From: Centipeda noxia ATCC 43541
Lineage (GTDB): Bacteria; Bacillota; Negativicutes; Selenomonadales; Selenomonadaceae
DNA: 64,000 nt
Assembly (NCBI RefSeq): GCF_000160555.1
Contig: NZ_GG749279.1
Span: forward strand, 314,413-378,412
Direction of reading: 5' to 3'
Made by a program: the position numbers and the translations under genes. How positions within the stretch are numbered: position 1 is the stretch's first letter; the number at the start of each line of letters is the position of its first letter. Of the stretch, positions 32,462-41,098 are shown piece by piece. The notes under the pieces are model-generated. The model ran no database searches, was not told the origin of the DNA, and saw nothing but the letters and a program-made list of their open reading frames with translations.

Positions 32462-35400
32462 ACGGATGCAGTTTACCGCCGATCAACAAAAAGCGATTGA
32501 GACGCGTGGACAGAACATCCTCGTCGCTGCGGCAGCAGGGTCGGGAAAGACGCGCGTACTGGTCGAGCGCATCATCTCGCAGGTACGTACGGGAACGCTG
32601 TCGCTGGACCGCATCCTCGTCCTCACCTTTACCAAGGCTGCTGCATCGGAGATGCGTGAGCGCATTGAGGCAGCACTCAACGCCGAAATTGATGTCATTG
32701 TCGAGAACGGCGGGGCACTCGAAGATGTCGCTGCGCTCGAACGGCAGCGCGTCCTCCTCACGGGAGCGGATATCTCAACATTCCACTCCTTTTGTCAGCA
32801 TCTGATCCAGTCACATATCGATGCGACAGAGATCCCGCCGACCTTCCGTATTGCAAGCGAGCAGGAGATTCGGCTGCTGAAAAACGACGTGTTTGAACAG
32901 ATGATTGAGAGCGAATATGAGAAAGCGGCAGCGGGCGACCCCGAGGGCTTTCTTTCCTTTTCCGATGCCTATGGAGGCGTGAAGGGGGACGACGAAAAAC
33001 TGCAGGGAGAAATCCTTGCACTGCACGCCTTTTCGCTCAGTCAGCCCTCGCCCGTGACATGGCTTGCGGCACAGGGAAACGAGCCCACCGATGCGCCGTA
33101 TTGGGCGCGTGACGGATTTCAGACACTGGCAGATGAGTTGGAGCACAGTCTTTCACAGGTCTGCACGAACTATACGGCGGCAATCGAGCTTCTCAAAAGC
33201 GGCGGCAATGACCTGCGTACGGCAGCAGCCAAATGTCTTGAAGCACTTGTGCATAACAGGGAAATCTACGAGGATTTGCACGCGGAGCTCAATGGATTTG
33301 TGAATGCCAGACAGGACAGCGCATGGGAAGCATTTCTGGCGCAAGCGGCTGCGGCGAAAAAGGCGAAAAAAAATATACCGCGCAAAGCGGTCGAGGACTG
33401 TGATCCCGAGGTCGGAGCACAGCTCAAGAAGCTGACGGAGAATATCCATGCCCCGTGGGACGGCTGCATTGCTCGTCTGCCCGCAACAGCACAGGAGCTA
33501 TATGATACCGAAAATGCTGCAAATGCCGCCATCCGTCAGTACGTTCGCCTGACAATAGCATTTCACAATGCGTTTCAACAAAAAAAAATTGAGCGCAGCA
33601 TCCTCGATTTCAGCGACCTTGAACATACGGCACTCGAACTTCTCTGTCGCGATCCGAAGCAGCTGCAGGAGGATCCGACCGTTGCCGCGCCGACCGAGAT
33701 TGCCGATGAGCTGCGGGCCCATTACGACGCAATCATGGTGGACGAGTACCAGGATACAAACGGACTGCAGGAGGGGATTCTGCGGCAGATTGCACGCGAA
33801 AACAACCGCTTCATTGTCGGTGATGTGAAGCAGAGCATCTATCGGTTTCGCCTTGCCGATCCGTCGCTCTTTCAGCATACCTATGAGGCATACCGTGGCG
33901 ACAGCGCGGAGGGCGAACTCGTGACGATGTCCGATAACTTCCGCAGCCGCGCCGAGGTGCTTGAGCCCATCAACGAGATCTTCTCACAGATCATGAGCAA
34001 AGAAGCGGTCGACATTTCCTATGACGTTCATGCGCATCTCAATCCAGGACTCGTATTTGCAGAGCCGACAAAGGGAACGTCACTCGCAGGGCCGCTTGAG
34101 ATCAACCTCCTGCATGCAGACTATTCCGCTGACGCGGAGGGGGAGGAAGAACGAAAAGCATTTGAAATTGAGGCGCATTTTATTGCACGCCGCATTCAGA
34201 AACTCAAATCCGAGGGGTATGTTCTGCACAACGGGCATGCTGTCCAAAACAAGGATATTGTCATTCTCCTGCGTGGCGCGAAGGAGCGTGCGGGGATTTT
34301 GCTGGATGCGCTGCGAAAAGAGAATATCCCCGCGTATGCGGACGATACTGCCGGCTATTTTGAGGCGAGTGAGATTCGCATGATGCTCTCCCTGCTTGCC
34401 GTATTGGACAACGCCCGTCAGGATACACCGCTCACCGCCGTACTCGTATCACCCATGATTGGCATGACGATGGAGGATATGGCTGCACTGCGCATACATA
34501 CACCGCTTGGCGGGATCTATGACATCCTGATAGGTGCAACGGGGGGAGGACTTTCAGACGAGCTCACAGCAAAGGCGGCAAATGCACTGGAGCGCATCCG
34601 ATATTGGCGACGCTGCGTCCTCGTGCAGAGCGTTCCCGAACTGCTCCGTCTGCTCTATCGTGAGACGGGCTACTATGACTACGTCGGGGGACTCCCCGGC
34701 GGCATCCTGCGGCAGGCAAATCTGCGTATGCTCATTGACCGTGCTGCCGATTTCGAGCGGACAAACGAGCGCGGACTATTTCGCTTTCTGCGTTACATCG
34801 ATGCACTGAAGCGGCGCAGCACAGATCTCTCTGTTGCGCGTACCCTCGGTGAAAGCGAGGATGTCGTGCGCATCATGACGATTCACCGCAGCAAGGGGCT
34901 GGAGTTTCCCATCGTCTTTCTTGCCAATATCGCAGGCGCGTTCAATATGCAGGACGCACAGGGTGATCTGCTCTGTCATGCACACGAGGGCATCGGTCTG
35001 CGTGTCTATGAGAACAGCATGACCGGACGGCAGAAATACGATACCATGTCACGGAGGAAGGTCAAAGCCGTCATTCAACGTGAGACGATGGCGGAGGAGG
35101 TGCGTATCCTCTATGTTGCCATGACGCGTGCACAGGAAAAGCTCATCCTGACGGGTACTCTGAACATCACGCGTACGGGCAAAGATGCATTGGAGCAGCT
35201 GCGTGAAACCTGTCTCAAATATACACCGATTCAGGACGCTGTATTTCCAAAAGAAGCCATTCTCGGCGCGAGATCCTATCTCGACTGGATTGCACTCTCT
35301 CTGATGCGCCATCCCGATGGTGCGGTGCTGTTTAACGATACAGATGATATTGTGTGTCGTATGCCAAGCAATCCAAAGGCGCACTTTGATGTACGGATCA

Positions 35401-36224
35401 TTGACGAGAATATACGCGCATCACAAAAAGAAGCACAGGAAAACGAGGATGACATTCTCACTGCCGTCCGTGTCGATGAACCGCTCCCAGTGGGCAAGGA
35501 TGCCGACCGAGTCGCGGCGGTTCTGGGTTGGGTCTATGATTTGCGCGGAACAGTGCAGATCCACGCAAAGACCAGCGTCACGGAGCTCAAGCGGCAGCAG
35601 GAAGCCGAGGAAAAATCGATCGCTCCATTCCTGCCGGCTGTTGGTGATTCGGTAGATACACCGCTGGAATGGGAAGTTCCGCGCTTCCTGCGCTCATCGG
35701 AACGAGAGTATCTGACGCCGATGGAGCGCGGAACGGCAATGCACACAGTTATGCAGCAGCTCGACCTATCGGATATCGCAAACATTGCTGCCATTGAACA
35801 GCAGGTGAATGCACTCGTGGAAAAAGGGATTCTCACGGAAGCAGAGCGCAGCATCATCAATCTCGATCACATATGGACTTTTGTCTCGTCCAATCTGGGA
35901 CGACGTATGCATGCGGCAAAGGCAGTCTATCGCGAACTCCCCTTCGGGCGTCTCCTGCCGGCACATGCTTACTATAAAGGGGCAACAGACGAAAACGATC
36001 AGATTTTTTTGCAGGGCATCATCGATGTCCTCTTTGAGGAGGAAAACGGTAACTACATCTTGGTCGACTACAAGACCGACCGTAAAATCTCCGCCGCAAC
36101 TGCGCGGGCCCGCTATCAGTTCCAGATCGATCTTTACTGCGACGCCGTAGAGACCATCCTTGACAAGCCGGTCAAAGAACGCTATCTCTTCCTGCTCAAT
36201 ACAGGGAAGGAAGTAAAGATGTGA
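32454..36224 (+). CDS. addA: ATP-dependent helicase/nuclease AddA
   Basis: 1256 aa. UvrD-like helicase with a RecB-type nuclease. Walker A AAGSGKT is at 27-33, followed by TFTKAAASEMR, VDEYQDTN, GDVKQSIYRFR, TIHRSKGLEFP and YVAMTRAQEK. The nuclease motif LVDYKTD puts the catalytic D1205 and K1207 near the C-terminus, with GIIDVLFEE just before. Complete. Last member of the tightly overlapping sbcD-sbcC-addB-addA set; in B. subtilis the order is addB-addA-sbcD-sbcC. Confidence 0.97.
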   Translation: MAERMQFTADQQKAIETRGQNILVAAAAGSGKTRVLVERIISQVRTGTLSLDRILVLTFTKAAASEMRERIEAALNAEIDVIVENGGALEDVAALERQRVLLTGADISTFHSFCQHLIQSHIDATEIPPTFRIASEQEIRLLKNDVFEQMIESEYEKAAAGDPEGFLSFSDAYGGVKGDDEKLQGEILALHAFSLSQPSPVTWLAAQGNEPTDAPYWARDGFQTLADELEHSLSQVCTNYTAAIELLKSGGNDLRTAAAKCLEALVHNREIYEDLHAELNGFVNARQDSAWEAFLAQAAAAKKAKKNIPRKAVEDCDPEVGAQLKKLTENIHAPWDGCIARLPATAQELYDTENAANAAIRQYVRLTIAFHNAFQQKKIERSILDFSDLEHTALELLCRDPKQLQEDPTVAAPTEIADELRAHYDAIMVDEYQDTNGLQEGILRQIARENNRFIVGDVKQSIYRFRLADPSLFQHTYEAYRGDSAEGELVTMSDNFRSRAEVLEPINEIFSQIMSKEAVDISYDVHAHLNPGLVFAEPTKGTSLAGPLEINLLHADYSADAEGEEERKAFEIEAHFIARRIQKLKSEGYVLHNGHAVQNKDIVILLRGAKERAGILLDALRKENIPAYADDTAGYFEASEIRMMLSLLAVLDNARQDTPLTAVLVSPMIGMTMEDMAALRIHTPLGGIYDILIGATGGGLSDELTAKAANALERIRYWRRCVLVQSVPELLRLLYRETGYYDYVGGLPGGILRQANLRMLIDRAADFERTNERGLFRFLRYIDALKRRSTDLSVARTLGESEDVVRIMTIHRSKGLEFPIVFLANIAGAFNMQDAQGDLLCHAHEGIGLRVYENSMTGRQKYDTMSRRKVKAVIQRETMAEEVRILYVAMTRAQEKLILTGTLNITRTGKDALEQLRETCLKYTPIQDAVFPKEAILGARSYLDWIALSLMRHPDGAVLFNDTDDIVCRMPSNPKAHFDVRIIDENIRASQKEAQENEDDILTAVRVDEPLPVGKDADRVAAVLGWVYDLRGTVQIHAKTSVTELKRQQEAEEKSIAPFLPAVGDSVDTPLEWEVPRFLRSSEREYLTPMERGTAMHTVMQQLDLSDIANIAAIEQQVNALVEKGILTEAERSIINLDHIWTFVSSNLGRRMHAAKAVYRELPFGRLLPAHAYYKGATDENDQIFLQGIIDVLFEEENGNYILVDYKTDRKISAATARARYQFQIDLYCDAVETILDKPVKERYLFLLNTGKEVKM

Positions 36225-36264
36225 AATACAACGGTTTCGTGATCCTTAAAAACAGGAAGGAATA

Positions 36265-36300
36265 ATGGCTCTTCTTATCGAATTTATTCCAATAAATTGA
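36265..36300 (+). other. Possible 11-codon leader ORF upstream of the HIT gene
   Basis: AGGAAGGA (36254-36261) is followed by ATG 36265 and a short reading frame, MALLIEFIPIN, that stops at 36300 just before the SD of the HIT gene. Its last codons cover a perfect AT palindrome (36281-36298). It may be a coupling or leader peptide, or chance. Confidence 0.3.
36281..36298. repeat. AT-rich palindrome before the HIT gene
   Basis: AATTTATT (36281-36288) and AATAAATT (36291-36298) are exact reverse complements around CC. It could be an operator or a weak RNA hairpin next to the HIT ribosome site. Confidence 0.45.
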
Positions 36301-36315
36301 AAGGAAGTGACTCAA

Positions 36316-36663
36316 ATGGCGAACTGTATCTTTTGTAAGATTGCACAAGGAGAGATTCCTTCGACAAAGGTCTATGAGGATGATCAAGTGCTCGCGTTTC
36401 GTGATCTCGATCCGCAGGCACCGGAACACATTCTCGTCATACCAAAAAAACACATTGCAAGTATTCTTGCTCTGGGGGCAGAGGATAAAGACCTGACGGG
36501 GCATCTCCTGACCGAGGTCATTCCTGAGATTGCCCGCAATTTGGGGGTCGACATTAACGGATTTCGTCTTGTAACAAATACGGGATCAGATGGAGGACAG
36601 ACGGTCGAACATCTGCATTTTCACCTCCTCGGCGGACGACCGCTTACATGGCCGCCCGGATAA
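36316..36663 (+). CDS. HIT-family nucleotide hydrolase (HinT-like)
   Basis: 115 aa. Small purine-nucleoside phosphoramidase of the histidine-triad family. CIFCKIAQGEIP (4-15) carries the two N-terminal cysteines common in bacterial HinT, and the triad HLHFH is at 99-103. DLDPQAPEHILVIPKKHI is the typical core strand. ATG 36316 is chosen because AAGGAAG (36301-36307) lies 8 nt upstream; GTG 36307 would overlap that SD. Followed by a terminator. Confidence 0.95.
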   Translation: MANCIFCKIAQGEIPSTKVYEDDQVLAFRDLDPQAPEHILVIPKKHIASILALGAEDKDLTGHLLTEVIPEIARNLGVDINGFRLVTNTGSDGGQTVEHLHFHLLGGRPLTWPPG

Positions 36664-36683
36664 CAAAAAACATGCTCTCACAA

Positions 36684-36722
36684 AAGGTATTATTCCATGT
36701 TTTACAGGAATGATACCTTCTT
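36684..36722 (+). terminator. Rho-independent terminator after the HIT gene
   Basis: AAGGTATTATTCC (36684-36696) pairs with GGAATGATACCTT (36707-36719), 13 bp with one wobble and a 10-nt loop. The tail (CTTTCT) is only modestly T-rich. Confidence 0.75.
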
Positions 36723-36804
36723 TCTATTTAAGTTTTATGACCAAAAAACGATACCACTAATATAAGATAGAATAGTTTGTTAATATTGACAGGGGGTGTC
36801 AACA

Positions 36805-37083
36805 GTGTCAGAGCGTATTGAACGTGTCATGCGCATAAAACGAATGCGATTCAATAATGATGCGTTATTCGAACGCAGAAGAGGATTTGATGATAGGGAA
36901 CAAGAAGGTGCTTTTGCCTCTGTATTCGAAGAAGCCGTAGAAAAGAAAAAAAATCAGCAGTCGAAGGGAACCTCTTCAGATTGTGCATATCGACTCGATG
37001 TTGGTCGTCCTACACAATCCCTCTTTTATCAGGGAAAAGCTGATATTTCAAAAGCAATGGAGAAGCCGCCTCATGCTGGATGA
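36805..37083 (+). CDS. Small hypothetical protein upstream of tadA
   Basis: About 92 aa, not recognised. The first half is very basic and arginine-rich (RIERVMRIKRMRFNNDALFERRRG), then an acidic helix (ASVFEEAVEKKK) and a loose C-terminus. No membrane segment or signal. GTG 36805 is favoured because AGGGGG (36791-36796) lies 8 nt upstream; GTG 36796 overlaps that SD. The last 11 nt overlap tadA, which suggests translational coupling and supports the gene being real. It is preceded by ~80 bp of AT-rich DNA that could hold a promoter (TATAAG at 36761-36766), without a convincing -35 box. Confidence 0.6.
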   Translation: MSERIERVMRIKRMRFNNDALFERRRGFDDREQEGAFASVFEEAVEKKKNQQSKGTSSDCAYRLDVGRPTQSLFYQGKADISKAMEKPPHAG

Positions 37084-37537
37084 TATCACCGGAATGCGTA
37101 TGGCACTGGAAGAGGCAAAGCATGCATATGCACTAGGAGAGGTTCCGATTGGCGCAGTGATTATAGATAAAGCAGGAACACTGATTGCTCGCGGATGCAA
37201 CCTTCGTGAAACCCAGCACGATGCAACAGCGCATGCAGAATTGATTGCCATTCGGCGTGCGTGTAAAAGCCTTGGACGCTGGCGCTTGACAGAAATGACT
37301 CTATATGTAACCATAGAGCCATGCCCCATGTGCGCCGGTGCGATTGTCATGAGTCGTATCTCCCGTATCGTTTATGGGAGTACAGATAGGAAAGCAGGGG
37401 GGTGTGAGTCTCTGTTTAATATCACATCTTGTCCTGGACTGAATCACCAGCCAGAAATATGTGCGGGTATATTGGCCGATGAGTGTTCAGCTATAATAAA
37501 GAAATTTTTTAAAGAACGACGAAAGCATTATACATGA
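37073..37537 (+). CDS. tadA: tRNA-specific adenosine deaminase TadA
   Basis: 154 aa. Zinc enzyme that converts A34 to inosine in tRNA-Arg(ACG). Zinc and catalytic residues: H54 and E56 (AHAEL), C84 and C87 (EPCPMCAGA). PIGAVIID and the C-terminal helix with KKFFKERRK, which contacts tRNA, are typical. The frame extends upstream to 36983, but ATG 37073 with GGAGAAG (37059-37065) 7 nt before it matches the family start. Followed by a terminator; the ffs/dnaX genes often found after tadA are absent. Confidence 0.96.
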   Translation: MLDDITGMRMALEEAKHAYALGEVPIGAVIIDKAGTLIARGCNLRETQHDATAHAELIAIRRACKSLGRWRLTEMTLYVTIEPCPMCAGAIVMSRISRIVYGSTDRKAGGCESLFNITSCPGLNHQPEICAGILADECSAIIKKFFKERRKHYT

Positions 37538-37540
37538 CCT

Positions 37541-37577
37541 ATCCCTAGTTGCAGTCATCTTGCCGCTAGGGATTTTT
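37541..37577 (+). terminator. Rho-independent terminator after tadA
   Basis: ATCCCTAG (37541-37548) and CTAGGGAT (37566-37573) form a perfect stem that runs into five T's, beginning 4 nt after the tadA stop. Confidence 0.87.
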
Positions 37578-37624
37578 AATGTATCTAATGAATGACGCGG
37601 TGCCTTTCCTTTTCAAATTTTATC

Positions 37625-37653
37625 TTGCTGTCAATCTGAATTGATGATATTAT
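37625..37653 (+). promoter_or_regulatory. Probable promoter of the DUF47-PiT phosphate operon
   Basis: TTGCTG (37625-37630), 17-nt spacer, TATTAT (37648-37653, five of six). About 60 nt of leader follow before the AAGGAGG ribosome site. I could not recognise a Pho box. Confidence 0.5.
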
Positions 37654-37716
37654 TAGTAGGCAGGTTTTGTATACACGCCTCCAGTTTAATATCTTCGTTA
37701 AGGAGGGACTGGACTT

Positions 37717-38343
37717 ATGTTTAATTTTAAACAGAAAGATGATGAATTCTTTGATCTGTTTATTGAAAGTGCAAAATTTTTTCATACAGGTGCTCTCGTC
37801 TTAAATGAAGTTATGAAAGATTATACTACTACACCCGAAAAAGTGGAGGAAATCAATCGTATTGAACATAAAGCTGATGCCATCAATGATCGCATCATTG
37901 ACAAGTTAAATCTAACCTTTATTACTCCAATTGATCGAGAAGATATATATGCTCTTGCCAATGATCTTGATGATGGTGTTGATTTATTGCAAGGAATATT
38001 ACAACGTTACGATATGTATCGCATGGGAAAGCCCATGCCGGGGGCAATTAACTTAACAAAACTTCTCATATCAGCAACAGAAGAAGTTGTCCGTGCAGTG
38101 TCTTTTCTCGAAAATATTCGTAAAAATCAAGTACAGATATTGGATGCCTCTCATAAGATCGAACGCTATGAAAGTGAAGGAGATCTTATCTATCGGAGTG
38201 AAGTCGCCTATCTTTTCGAACACGAAAAAGATCCAATTGAGCTCATTCGCTGGAAGGATGTATTAGAGCAGCTGGAAGATACTTTGGACCATTGTGAACT
38301 CATTGCTGACATGCTGCGGGGAGTTGTAATGAAATATGCCTGA
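37717..38343 (+). CDS. DUF47 / PhoU-like phosphate transport regulator (Pit accessory protein)
   Basis: 208 aa, all helical. Begins FNFKQKDDEFFDLFIESAKF and contains EEINRIEHKADAINDRII and a second similar helical unit (SHKIERYESEGDLIYRSEV), the two metal-binding E/D-x-x-x-D/H motifs of the PhoU/DUF47 fold. Members are usually encoded next to PiT transporters and are thought to control them. Here the gene overlaps the PiT gene by 8 nt. AAGGAGG stands before the ATG. Codons are noticeably AT-rich compared with genes up to 36 kb. Confidence 0.92.
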   Translation: MFNFKQKDDEFFDLFIESAKFFHTGALVLNEVMKDYTTTPEKVEEINRIEHKADAINDRIIDKLNLTFITPIDREDIYALANDLDDGVDLLQGILQRYDMYRMGKPMPGAINLTKLLISATEEVVRAVSFLENIRKNQVQILDASHKIERYESEGDLIYRSEVAYLFEHEKDPIELIRWKDVLEQLEDTLDHCELIADMLRGVVMKYA

Positions 38344-39334
38344 TTTGCAGCTTCTGATCTTTTTGGTTATTCTTTTAGCTCTGATATTTGATTTTATCAA
38401 CGGTTTTCACGATACCGCAAATGCAATTGCCACTTCTGTTTCAACAAGAGCAATTCATCCGCAGCACGCAATTATCATGGCGGCTGTCCTTAATTTTTTT
38501 GGTGCAATGTACAGCACCGGTGTCGCAAAAACGATTGGATCAGATATTGTTAAATCGGCATCGCATGTAGATGAGCATGTTCTTATCGCTGCGCTTTTCG
38601 GAGCTATCGTATGGAATATAATCACTTGGAAGTTTGCTATGCCCTCAAGCAGTTCACATGCCCTTATCGGAGGCGTGATCGGAGCAGTGATTATGTCCTC
38701 TTCGGGCGTTGATGGATTGAATTTTGAAGGTATAGGAAAAATTATTCTCTCTTTGATATTATCCCCGGTTGTCGGTATGGTTTCTGGTTGCATTATCATG
38801 TTATTTTTATTTCGTTTTTTTGGGCACTTTCGTCCGACATCCATCAATGGTAAGTTTAAAAAAATGCAAATCTTATCCGCAGCCACAATGGCCTTTTCAC
38901 ACGGCTCAAATGACGCACAAAAATCAATGGGTATAATAACATTGGCCTTATTATCCGGTGGATATATTGACGTATTTGAAGTTCCGACATACGTTAAAGT
39001 ATTGGCAGCGACTGCAATGGCCTGCGGCACAGCGGTCGGCGGGTGGAGAATTATCAAAACTATTGGCGGGAAAATATTTAAACTTCAACCGATTTCCGGA
39101 TTTTCTGCCGACTTGAATTCATCTATTATAATATTTGGAGCGACGCTTTTACATCTGCCGGTAAGTACAACACATGTAGTATCGGGCTCAATCATGGGGG
39201 TTGGTGCGGCAAAGCGCATCAATGCCGTTCGCTGGGGGGTTGCTCAACAAATGGTTGCCGCATGGATACTAACAATTCCATGTACGGCAATTATGGGTGC
39301 ACTCACTTATAAGTTCATAATTTTATTTGTTTAA
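38336..39334 (+). CDS. pit: Inorganic phosphate transporter, PiT family
   Basis: 332 aa integral membrane protein for low-affinity phosphate uptake with cations. The duplicated PiT signature is present as NGFHDTANAIATSVSTRAI near the N-terminus and AFSHGSNDAQKSMGII in the middle. About ten hydrophobic segments. It overlaps the DUF47 gene, giving the usual regulator-transporter pair, and is closed by a strong terminator. Confidence 0.95.
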   Translation: MPDLQLLIFLVILLALIFDFINGFHDTANAIATSVSTRAIHPQHAIIMAAVLNFFGAMYSTGVAKTIGSDIVKSASHVDEHVLIAALFGAIVWNIITWKFAMPSSSSHALIGGVIGAVIMSSSGVDGLNFEGIGKIILSLILSPVVGMVSGCIIMLFLFRFFGHFRPTSINGKFKKMQILSAATMAFSHGSNDAQKSMGIITLALLSGGYIDVFEVPTYVKVLAATAMACGTAVGGWRIIKTIGGKIFKLQPISGFSADLNSSIIIFGATLLHLPVSTTHVVSGSIMGVGAAKRINAVRWGVAQQMVAAWILTIPCTAIMGALTYKFIILFV

Positions 39335-39340
39335 AAAATA

Positions 39341-39373
39341 AAAAATCCTGCTCGCTATGGAGCAGGATTTTTC
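39341..39373 (+). terminator. Rho-independent terminator after the PiT gene
   Basis: AAAAATCCTGCTC (39341-39353) and GAGCAGGATTTTT (39360-39372) form a perfect 13-bp stem with a 6-nt loop and built-in A and T tracts, so it could work in both directions. Confidence 0.92.
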
Positions 39374-39405
39374 ATATAGAGAATAATATAAGGAGGATTT
39401 TCTTG

Positions 39406-41028
39406 ATGAAAAAAACATTGATTATGATGGCTGCTGAAGCTCAACCATACTATTCCAGTCTCATTGTAGCTGCAAAAATCAATGGTGAGGTACGTGATAT
39501 TCAGACGGTTTACGATGATACCGATGAGATTCAATTTATTGAATTAGATACTTCATTAGGATGGAGCATTTATAGGCGTTCGGTCCTTTTCCTTTTAATT
39601 ATTGCTGTAAATAAGATTGAACATGAAGCGGAGGTAATTGCAAAATTTACAGTAAATAAGGGGCTCTATTGCGAAATAAAAACTTCCGGAAAAGATATCG
39701 ATGCTAATTTTATAGATAAAGTTAACAAGCAAATGCGACAGATGATCGCAGATAATATTCCAATTATCAAATATACCATTCCACGGGAAGAAGCAATCAA
39801 GCTATTTCAAAAATCACAAAGGTATGGAAAGGTAAGACTGCTTTCTTCCTTATCGACTCCCATTATCAGTCTCTATATATGTGAGAGTTATTCAGATTAT
39901 CTATATGGTCCGATGCTTCCTGAAACAAAACATCTGAATCGGTTTGAACTTGATTATGAGCCCCACGGCGTATTAATTCGAACACCTGATGAAATGACAC
40001 GGGGAAGAATAAGAAAACGAGTAAGTCAACCGAAATTCGAACATATCCTTTATGAATCCAAAGAGTGGGCAAACATCATGGAATGTCGCTTTATAACTGA
40101 TTTAAATCTTATAAATGAGCAAGGGAATATGGGGGAACTGATTCGTATTTCAGAAGCATTGCAAGAGAAACGCATTGCTCAAATAGCAGATCATATATCC
40201 CATTATCGAGAGAATATCCGCTTAATTCTTATTGCTGGGCCATCCTCTTCCGGAAAAACCTCTTTTGCGCAGAGACTTCGGATCCAGCTGCGTGTTAACG
40301 GACTCCGGCCAATTATGATTTCTTTGGACGACTATTTTTTAAATCGAGAAGACACTCCCCTTAACGAAAAAGGGGAGTACGATTATGAATCGCTGGCAGC
40401 ACTTGACACAAAATTGTTTAATGAGAATATGCTTGCTCTTCTCTCAGGCAAAGAGCTCCAACTTCCTCACTATAATTTTATAACAGGAAAAAGAGAATGG
40501 AGAGAAGAGGACATATTATCCATTCAGAAAGATCATCCAATAATTATTGAGGGGATTCATGGATTGAATGAACATCTTACAAAAGATATCCCACGAATAA
40601 ATAAATATAAGATATACATCAGTGCATTAACACAACTCAATATCGATGCCCATAACAGAATTCCCACAACAGAGGTGCGTTTCTTGCGCAGATTAGTGCG
40701 TGATTACCAATTTCGTGGTTCAAAGGCACTCAAAAGTATTCGGCAATGGCCGGATGTGAGAGCGGGAGAAGAGAAGTATATCTTCCCATTCCAGGAGGAT
40801 GCCGATGTTCTCTTCAATTCAGCTCTTATCTATGAAGTAGGTGTACTGAAGAGGTATGCCGTACCGTTATTGGCAGAAATAAAAAGGGGAGAAGAGGGCT
40901 ATCTGGAAGCTCGTCTGATTCTTCGCTTCCTTCAATATGTGAATGAGATTTCTGAAACAGATGATATTCCTAATAATTCCATTCTGAGAGAGTTTATTGG
41001 AAAATCTGTATTCTTTCCAAATAAATAA
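39406..41028 (+). CDS. Nucleoside kinase, uridine-kinase/phosphoribulokinase family with TGS/ThrRS-N2-like N-terminus
   Basis: 540 aa. The C-terminal half is a P-loop kinase of the uridine kinase group: AGPSSSGKTSFAQRL (P-loop about 277-285), ISLDDYFLNRE, and IEGIHGLNEHL. The N-terminal ~220 residues resemble the TGS and editing-type (N2) domains of threonyl-tRNA synthetase, the known layout of this family. The natural substrate is uncertain; uridine or another nucleoside is likely. AGGAGG (39391-39396) lies 9 nt before ATG 39406; TTG 39403 is the alternative. It starts only ~30 nt after the PiT terminator and its promoter is not obvious. Confidence 0.88.
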   Translation: MKKTLIMMAAEAQPYYSSLIVAAKINGEVRDIQTVYDDTDEIQFIELDTSLGWSIYRRSVLFLLIIAVNKIEHEAEVIAKFTVNKGLYCEIKTSGKDIDANFIDKVNKQMRQMIADNIPIIKYTIPREEAIKLFQKSQRYGKVRLLSSLSTPIISLYICESYSDYLYGPMLPETKHLNRFELDYEPHGVLIRTPDEMTRGRIRKRVSQPKFEHILYESKEWANIMECRFITDLNLINEQGNMGELIRISEALQEKRIAQIADHISHYRENIRLILIAGPSSSGKTSFAQRLRIQLRVNGLRPIMISLDDYFLNREDTPLNEKGEYDYESLAALDTKLFNENMLALLSGKELQLPHYNFITGKREWREEDILSIQKDHPIIIEGIHGLNEHLTKDIPRINKYKIYISALTQLNIDAHNRIPTTEVRFLRRLVRDYQFRGSKALKSIRQWPDVRAGEEKYIFPFQEDADVLFNSALIYEVGVLKRYAVPLLAEIKRGEEGYLEARLILRFLQYVNEISETDDIPNNSILREFIGKSVFFPNK

Positions 41029-41068
41029 AAAGGGTTAGGATCTTGTATACGGCAAAGAATCCTAACCC
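41022..41068 (-). terminator. Rho-independent terminator of the carboxyltransferase gene
   Basis: GGGTTAGGAT (41032-41041) and ATCCTAACCC (41059-41068) form a perfect 10-bp stem. On the - strand it runs into a T-rich stretch (41031-41022), so it ends the leftward gene. On the + strand it has no T tract, though it may also slow transcription from the convergent kinase gene. Confidence 0.85.
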
Positions 41069-41098
41069 GTCTCCTAAAAACAATTGTAGAGTTGCTTA

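Noticed and set aside
36983-37072. N-terminal extension of TadA
   Set aside because: It overlaps the upstream small gene, is not family-like, and ATG 37073 has a well-spaced SD.
37578-37716. 4.5S RNA (ffs) gene after tadA
   Set aside because: The region is AT-rich, lacks the conserved SRP core hairpin and carries an ordinary promoter and leader.
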